From: an uncultured Clostridia bacterium | GTDB lineage: Bacteria > Bacillota > Clostridia > Oscillospirales > Acutalibacteraceae | NCBI GenBank assembly: GCA_947628595.1 | Contig: CANRAN010000043.1 | Location: forward strand, 1-9,362 | DNA: 9,362 bases | Reading direction: 5' to 3' | Part shown: positions 6,559-9,362 of the stretch, one piece after another | Layout of the letters: each line of letters opens with the position of its first letter | How positions within the stretch are numbered: the first letter of the stretch is position 1 | Translations under genes and position numbers: made by a program | The notes under the pieces: model-generated | Databases searched by the model: none | Seen by the model: the letters and a program-made list of their open reading frames with translations, nothing else | Told to the model about the DNA's origin: nothing

Positions 6559-6585
6559 TTCCGGATATTCCGGAATTTTAATTCC
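6559..6585 (-). terminator. Overlapping palindromes after ytaF, possible weak terminator
   Basis: Two perfect hairpins share bases: TTCCGG/CCGGAA with a 5-nt loop (6559-6575) and GGAAT/ATTCC with a 4-nt loop (6572-6585). Only one can form at a time. They begin about 15 nt past the ytaF stop. The sequence that follows on the minus strand has TTTT blocks but no continuous T-tract, so termination would be inefficient. Confidence 0.35.
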
Positions 6586-6600
6586 CGATAAAAACAAATC

Positions 6601-7209
6601 CTATAAAAATAATTTTGCAATACCAATAGCCGCAAGCATAGCCGCCGATAACAAACTAAACCAAAGCTGTTTTATATTGTGGAAATTTCTAAGATATTTC
6701 CCTAACAATTCACCGATACACAACAATACAAGCTGAAACAAGCCGCACAATACCGGCACTGCAAGCACAGCACCGCCAATTCCCGCACCTATACCAGCGG
6801 AAAAGGAGTCCGCCGACAATGCTGCACCTATATACAATGCCTCTCTTATATCCACAGATGATGACCTGTCCATATCGCATGAAACGGGACTTCTCAGTAT
6901 TTTTGCGGCAGCCTCAAGGGGCGAATCATCACAGCTGCTTTCGATTCTCTTATTTTTCTCTTCCCTGACTGCTCCGACGGCAACATATATTCCAAGGATA
7001 ATCAGCAGCACAGAACCGATAACCTTTCCTATATATTCCGGCAGGACACTTCCGATAATTCCTCCAATAAAAGTTGCCGCTGCTGTCACTGCAACCGACA
7101 CAATACATATAACAAGCTTAGATACGGGGGGATTTTTTATCCCCCTCAAGGCACAACTTGCACCGATAGCAAATGCATCTATACTGAGTGCAGCAGCGAG
7201 CACGAGCAT
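6601..7209 (-). CDS. ytaF: YtaF/MntP-family membrane protein (sporulation-associated YtaF type)
   Basis: A 202-residue polytopic membrane protein of the Mntp Pfam family. The two family half-repeats are visible, each starting with the Asp-containing helix: SIDAFAIG (Asp11) and SADSFSAGIGAG (Asp134). In MntP manganese exporters such acidic residues are part of the transport path. The central cytoplasmic loop has ILRSP (104-108) then a D-x-D-x-S-x-x-x-D-x-x-E stretch (112-123), which is EF-hand-like and typical of the YtaF branch rather than MntP. Membrane spans lie near 1-20, 32-52, 60-81, 124-147, 148-170 and 183-202. The start is uncertain: ATG at 7209 fits the family's N-terminus, but TTG codons at 7224 and 7239 are in frame and no start has a strong ribosome binding site. 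Cation transport or a sporulation role is inferred from the family only. The gene stands alone, divergent from the DUF308 gene. Confidence 0.85.
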   Translation of the reverse strand: MLVLAAALSIDAFAIGASCALRGIKNPPVSKLVICIVSVAVTAAATFIGGIIGSVLPEYIGKVIGSVLLIILGIYVAVGAVREEKNKRIESSCDDSPLEAAAKILRSPVSCDMDRSSSVDIREALYIGAALSADSFSAGIGAGIGGAVLAVPVLCGLFQLVLLCIGELLGKYLRNFHNIKQLWFSLLSAAMLAAIGIAKLFL

Positions 7210-7313
7210 TTCATATAAATTCAAAGCGAACAGCCCCAAGCTAAATGTAAATACAGTAAGACAATACCTACTGCTTACATACTATGCTCTACGGAGAACT
7301 CTTGCGAATTATC

Positions 7314-7344
7314 AGTATAGGACAATTAAGACAAAATACGACAA
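7314..7344 (-). promoter_or_regulatory. Possible weak promoter for ytaF
   Basis: TATACT (7319..7314) is a good -10 box; the best -35 is TTGTCG (7344..7339) with a long 19-nt spacer. The predicted leader of about 100 nt contains a hairpin with CAGTA (7254-7258) paired to TACTG (7269-7273), extended by GTAA/TTAC outside. It does not resemble a yybP-ykoY manganese riboswitch as far as I can judge. Confidence 0.3.
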
Positions 7345-7371
7345 AAGCATATTTTATTTTTATAACTTCCA

Positions 7372-7403
7372 TGGTATAATGTTCGTAATAATTTAATAGG
7401 AGG
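7372..7403 (+). promoter_or_regulatory. Extended -10 promoter and ribosome binding site for the DUF308 gene
   Basis: TGGTATAAT (7372-7380) is a perfect extended -10 element, which compensates for the lack of a recognisable -35 box. The expected transcript starts near 7387. AGGAGG (7398-7403) lies 7 nt before the ATG at 7411 and fixes the start. The leader is therefore only about 24 nt. Confidence 0.6.
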
Positions 7404-7410
7404 AAGTTCT

Positions 7411-8040
7411 ATGGATATTAACAACGTAAAAAATAAGACAAAGGAGGTAACAAGAGAGTTTATGCTGCTGAACATAGGAATCGTCCTTCTCGGAATTTTC
7501 CTTGTAATATTCCCGACAGACTCAGCCCTGATAATATGTTGTATTATCGGTGTCATATTAAGCCTTTGGGGGCTTTTCAAAATTATTGAATATTTTAGAA
7601 TAAAGAAGGAATTTTTCGGCTCTTTTTCTCTTGTGCAAGGCTGTGTTCTCCTCTGCTTCGGAATATACATAATCATTAGACCGGAATTTCTTGCTAAAAT
7701 GGTTGCCATAGTCCTGAATATGATACTTTTTATCGGGGCAATTCTCAAGCTTCAATATGCTCTTGAATTTGCAAGGTTCAAATCAAGGGGCTGGGGAATA
7801 CAGGCAATCGGTGCTGTACTGGTGATAGCAGCGTGCATAATCGCATTTCTCAACCCATTCGGAGCTGCTGATTTTCTTATGATTTTCATTGGCATATCGC
7901 TTATATTTGACGGTGTATGGGATCTTATAACGATGATTTATGTTTCAAAATTCGTCAAGAATATTGAGAAAGCCGTTAAAAGCACGCTCAAAGATGAAGA
8001 AATGGTTGATGCGGAATACACAGACGAAGGGCAGGAATAG
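7411..8040 (+). CDS. DUF308 / HdeD-like membrane protein
   Basis: A 209-residue integral membrane protein with six hydrophobic segments arranged as three tandem DUF308 repeats of about 57 residues. Each repeat has a Gly-rich first helix, a Pro at the turn and a second helix: Pro35, Pro91 and Pro149 mark the three turns. Spans lie near 17-34, 38-60, 74-90, 94-116, 130-147 and 151-176. A short charged N-terminus and an acidic C-terminal tail (194-209: DEEMVDAEYTDE) are probably cytoplasmic. The family is named for E. coli HdeD, linked to acid tolerance, but its biochemical function is not established and I assign none. The gene is the only plus-strand gene of the window, with its own promoter, divergent from ytaF and convergent with the membrane-protein gene at 8273. 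Confidence 0.85.
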   Translation: MDINNVKNKTKEVTREFMLLNIGIVLLGIFLVIFPTDSALIICCIIGVILSLWGLFKIIEYFRIKKEFFGSFSLVQGCVLLCFGIYIIIRPEFLAKMVAIVLNMILFIGAILKLQYALEFARFKSRGWGIQAIGAVLVIAACIIAFLNPFGAADFLMIFIGISLIFDGVWDLITMIYVSKFVKNIEKAVKSTLKDEEMVDAEYTDEGQE

Positions 8041-8220
8041 GTGCAAATATTCTATAACCGACCACCGCAACCGCATACCCCAATTTTATTTCCGAAGTTG
8101 TCTGCCGTACAAGGTCTTGAAGTGTGTGAATATCTTCTTACCGATTTTCAACTTAGTCTCTTTTCCTTAGCTGTACTATAAAGTTACAGCCAAAACATCA
8201 CGCATTTATATAACACAAAA

Positions 8221-8270
8221 CAGGACAGCAAATCGCAAGGCTTTGGTGCGTGAATTGCTGTCCTGAGTTT
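8221..8270. terminator. Bidirectional terminator between convergent genes
   Basis: A perfect 11-bp stem (8221-8231 with 8255-8265) plus an inner CGCA/TGCG stem (8234-8237 with 8247-8250) forms a strong hairpin. On the plus strand it is followed by AGTTTTATTATTTATTTTTA; on the minus strand by TTTTGTGTTATAT. It fits the end of both the DUF308 transcript and the minus-strand operon whose last stop codon is at 8273-8275. The stretch before it (8041-8220) holds no gene I can support, only a small stem at 8170-8190. Confidence 0.75.
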
Positions 8271-8272
8271 TA

Positions 8273-8680
8273 TTATTTATTTTTATCCGGAAACGACTTT
8301 ATCTTTATACCGTATTCACTCGGAAGCCACTGACTGCATATAGGCTGATTTCTTCTTGTCAGTTCCTCATACAAAACATATAATGTCTGAACACCGTTTT
8401 CCAATATGTAGTAGTGCCTTATATAAGGCACCAGCAGAACCAGCAGCAATACAAACAGGATAAGCAAAGGAATACTTGCATAAAATACCAGAACCAGCAG
8501 AACCGCAACAGTAACTATTGCAAACAGAAAGGTTACAATAAGGTGTATAATTCTTTCATGCTGCCAGAATTCAATTTCTCTGAAAAGCTCCTGCTTAAAA
8601 AGCTCCATATCTTCAATTTTTCTGCCGCTTTCTATTAGCTCATACAAACTGTCTATATATGCCCTGAGCTTATTACCCAT
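8273..8680 (-). CDS. Small two-helix membrane protein of unknown function
   Basis: A 135-residue protein I do not recognise. The N-terminal 45 residues are charged and probably helical (ELIESGRKIEDMELFKQELFRE), followed by a very hydrophobic block at about 46-87 that should form two membrane helices with a short turn near Ser69-Pro71. The C-terminal part (88-135) is hydrophilic and ends in a Lys-rich tail. Both ends therefore lie on the same side, most likely the cytoplasm. The start at 8680 is supported by GAGGTG 8 nt upstream, which overlaps the stop codon of the acetyltransferase gene; the intergenic gap is only 12 nt, so the two are co-transcribed and probably coupled. It ends next to the bidirectional terminator. 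No catalytic motif is visible. Confidence 0.8.
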   Translation of the reverse strand: MGNKLRAYIDSLYELIESGRKIEDMELFKQELFREIEFWQHERIIHLIVTFLFAIVTVAVLLVLVFYASIPLLILFVLLLVLLVPYIRHYYILENGVQTLYVLYEELTRRNQPICSQWLPSEYGIKIKSFPDKNK

Positions 8681-8692
8681 AACCTTTTCACC

Positions 8693-9211
8693 TCAAATAC
8701 CCCGTATAGGTCTTTCCATAATGTATTCTTTACAGACAAAACCTCCGCCGATATCAGTATCTACTGACCTGACTTTGCGGAATCCCAAATGTTCATATAC
8801 ATTTATGGCAAAGCTGTTATCCCTTTCGACCTTAAGACGGATTTTATTGATATGCAGAAGTCCCAACTCAGGGTTTGAAAAAATGGTGTCAAGGTATTTT
8901 ATCGACCTTCTTGCAAGCCCCTGACGACGATATTCAGCCTTTATATAAAGTCTTGCAAGATATACATATTCATCTGTCCTCAGCATACACATATACCCCG
9001 CAAGCTTATCATCCGCAAGGAGCATATAGTATATATACCCTTCCTGAAGCTGCTTTCTCAGTGCCTCACGTGACTGATATTTTTTCAGCATATAGCTTAT
9101 CTGTTCGGGAGAGAAAATATCTTTATAGTAATTATGCCACACATTATTCGCCGCCTGTTCTACTTCAATAATCTGTTTTTCCGTTGCCACAGGCATAACA
9201 TCAAATCTCAT
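8693..9211 (-). CDS. GNAT family N-acetyltransferase
   Basis: A 172-residue acetyl-CoA-dependent acetyltransferase with the complete single-domain GNAT fold. The acetyl-CoA pyrophosphate loop is RRQGLA (95-100), preceded by the beta-4 strand YLARLYI (84-90) and followed by helix alpha-3. The C-terminal half has the family pattern: RLKVERDNSFAINVYE (125-140), with LGFRKV at 142-147. The substrate cannot be read from the sequence; the N-terminal segment with FSPEQISYML (33-42) is like that of PaiA-type and other small-molecule or polyamine acetyltransferases, which is only a hint. The start codon at 9211 has a poor ribosome binding site (GTGGTGG very close to the ATG) and overlaps the stop of a 15-codon upstream ORF by ATGA, so translational coupling may matter. 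It is first complete gene of a small operon with the membrane protein at 8273-8680. Confidence 0.88.
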   Translation of the reverse strand: MRFDVMPVATEKQIIEVEQAANNVWHNYYKDIFSPEQISYMLKKYQSREALRKQLQEGYIYYMLLADDKLAGYMCMLRTDEYVYLARLYIKAEYRRQGLARRSIKYLDTIFSNPELGLLHINKIRLKVERDNSFAINVYEHLGFRKVRSVDTDIGGGFVCKEYIMERPIRGI

Positions 9212-9255
9212 ATTCCACCACTTACTTCTGTTCTGAGTTCAAAAGTATTCTCCAT
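9208..9255 (-). CDS. Possible 15-residue leader ORF overlapping the acetyltransferase start
   Basis: ATG at 9255 opens a frame encoding MENTFELRTEVSGGI and ends in a TGA that overlaps the acetyltransferase ATG by 4 nt (ATGA). Two TAA stops precede it in frame, so it is not the tail of a longer gene. It has no clear ribosome binding site of its own. It could couple translation to the acetyltransferase, whose own ribosome binding site is weak, or be chance. Confidence 0.25.
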   Translation of the reverse strand: MENTFELRTEVSGGI

Positions 9256-9265
9256 TAATTATTAT

Positions 9266-9298
9266 TTTTTTCTATCTTTTTTCTCTCTTTTTTCTCTC
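9266..9298. repeat. Three copies of an 11-bp tandem repeat
   Basis: The plus strand reads TTTTTTCTATC (9266-9276), then TTTTTTCTCTC twice (9277-9287, 9288-9298). The first copy differs from the others at one base (9274). That base is part of the stop codon (TAG, 9274..9272) of the partial minus-strand gene, so the repeat spans the end of a reading frame. The unit is not a multiple of 3. Confidence 0.8.
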
Positions 9299-9361
9299 AA
9301 CCTTTGTGTCAATATGGATATCCTCAGATACACTCAGATTGAGCGGTGCTTTTTTATTATA
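9272..9361 (-). CDS. C-terminal end of an unidentified protein (partial)
   Basis: The minus-strand frame is open from the window edge to TAG at 9274..9272 and encodes 29 residues whose start reads YNKKAPLNLSVSEDIHID, ending in a Lys/Arg/Glu-rich tail (VERKKREKR). The mixed composition up to Asp18 looks like real coding sequence; the basic tail is encoded by the 11-bp repeat. It precedes the acetyltransferase by about 60 nt on the same strand with no terminator between, so they are probably in one operon. The protein family cannot be told from so short a piece. Confidence 0.5.
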   Translation of the reverse strand, partial: YNKKAPLNLSVSEDIHIDTKVERKKREKR

Positions 9362-9362
9362 G

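Noticed and set aside
7240..7320. Manganese riboswitch (yybP-ykoY) upstream of ytaF
   Set aside because: The leader is short and I cannot find the conserved internal-loop bases; only a simple hairpin is present.
7326..7755. Minus-strand frames of 140 and 65 codons
   Set aside because: They are antisense to the DUF308 gene, which has a clear promoter, ribosome binding site and three protein repeats.
8041..8220. Possible small gene or gene remnant between the DUF308 gene and the terminator
   Set aside because: A plus-strand frame runs through from inside the DUF308 gene, and a minus-strand frame of about 21-26 codons rich in Lys lacks ATG and a ribosome binding site. Neither is convincing.
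9256..9274. Programmed frameshift at the A7 run joining the partial gene to the mini-ORF
   Set aside because: The mini-ORF frame has two TAA stops directly upstream of its ATG, so no single slip before them can join the two.

Overview
The window looks like a chromosomal segment from a low-to-moderate GC Clostridia bacterium, most likely a gut Oscillospiraceae/Ruminococcus-type commensal. This rests on lipoprotein-type solute-binding protein and amylase, strong AGGAGG-type ribosome binding sites, a YtaF-type sporulation-linked membrane protein and overall codon use. It is an inference and no marker gene fixes the taxon. I saw no rRNA, tRNA, CRISPR array, insertion sequence or phage gene.

Positions 1-6480, minus strand: a maltodextrin uptake and breakdown operon, transcribed malE (4643-6070), malF (2898-4454), malG (1999-2901), then a lipid-anchored GH13 alpha-amylase-family enzyme (177-1931). 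The amylase would cut alpha-glucans at the cell surface, the lipoprotein MalE would capture the released maltodextrins, and MalF-MalG would import them. No MalK-type ATPase and no LacI/AraC-type regulator is present, so the ATPase is presumably a shared one encoded elsewhere. A sigma-A-like promoter lies just upstream of malE and is followed by a leader of about 117 nt with a well-paired two-stem structure; a second promoter-like signal lies about 260 bp further up. Hairpins without a T-tract sit in the malE-malF and malG-amylase gaps, where they could set different expression levels. A strong intrinsic terminator follows the amylase (70-116). The next gene has its own promoter and ribosome binding site and seems to begin with GTG exactly at the left edge.

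Positions 6601-8270: a YtaF/MntP-family membrane protein on the minus strand, divergent from a three-repeat DUF308 (HdeD-like) membrane protein on the plus strand. The latter ends in a large hairpin (8221-8265) that can serve as a bidirectional terminator.

Positions 8273-9362, minus strand: a small operon read right to left. It holds the C-terminus of an unidentified gene (stop at 9272-9274, lying in an 11-bp tandem repeat), a possible 15-codon mini-ORF overlapping the next gene by ATGA, a GNAT acetyltransferase, and a two-helix membrane protein of unknown function.

Most of the window is conventional carbohydrate-uptake biology. The points most worth checking are the structured mal leader RNA, the intercistronic hairpins, the long N-terminal extension of MalF, the acidic insert in the amylase C-domain, and the 11-bp repeat with mini-ORF upstream of the acetyltransferase.
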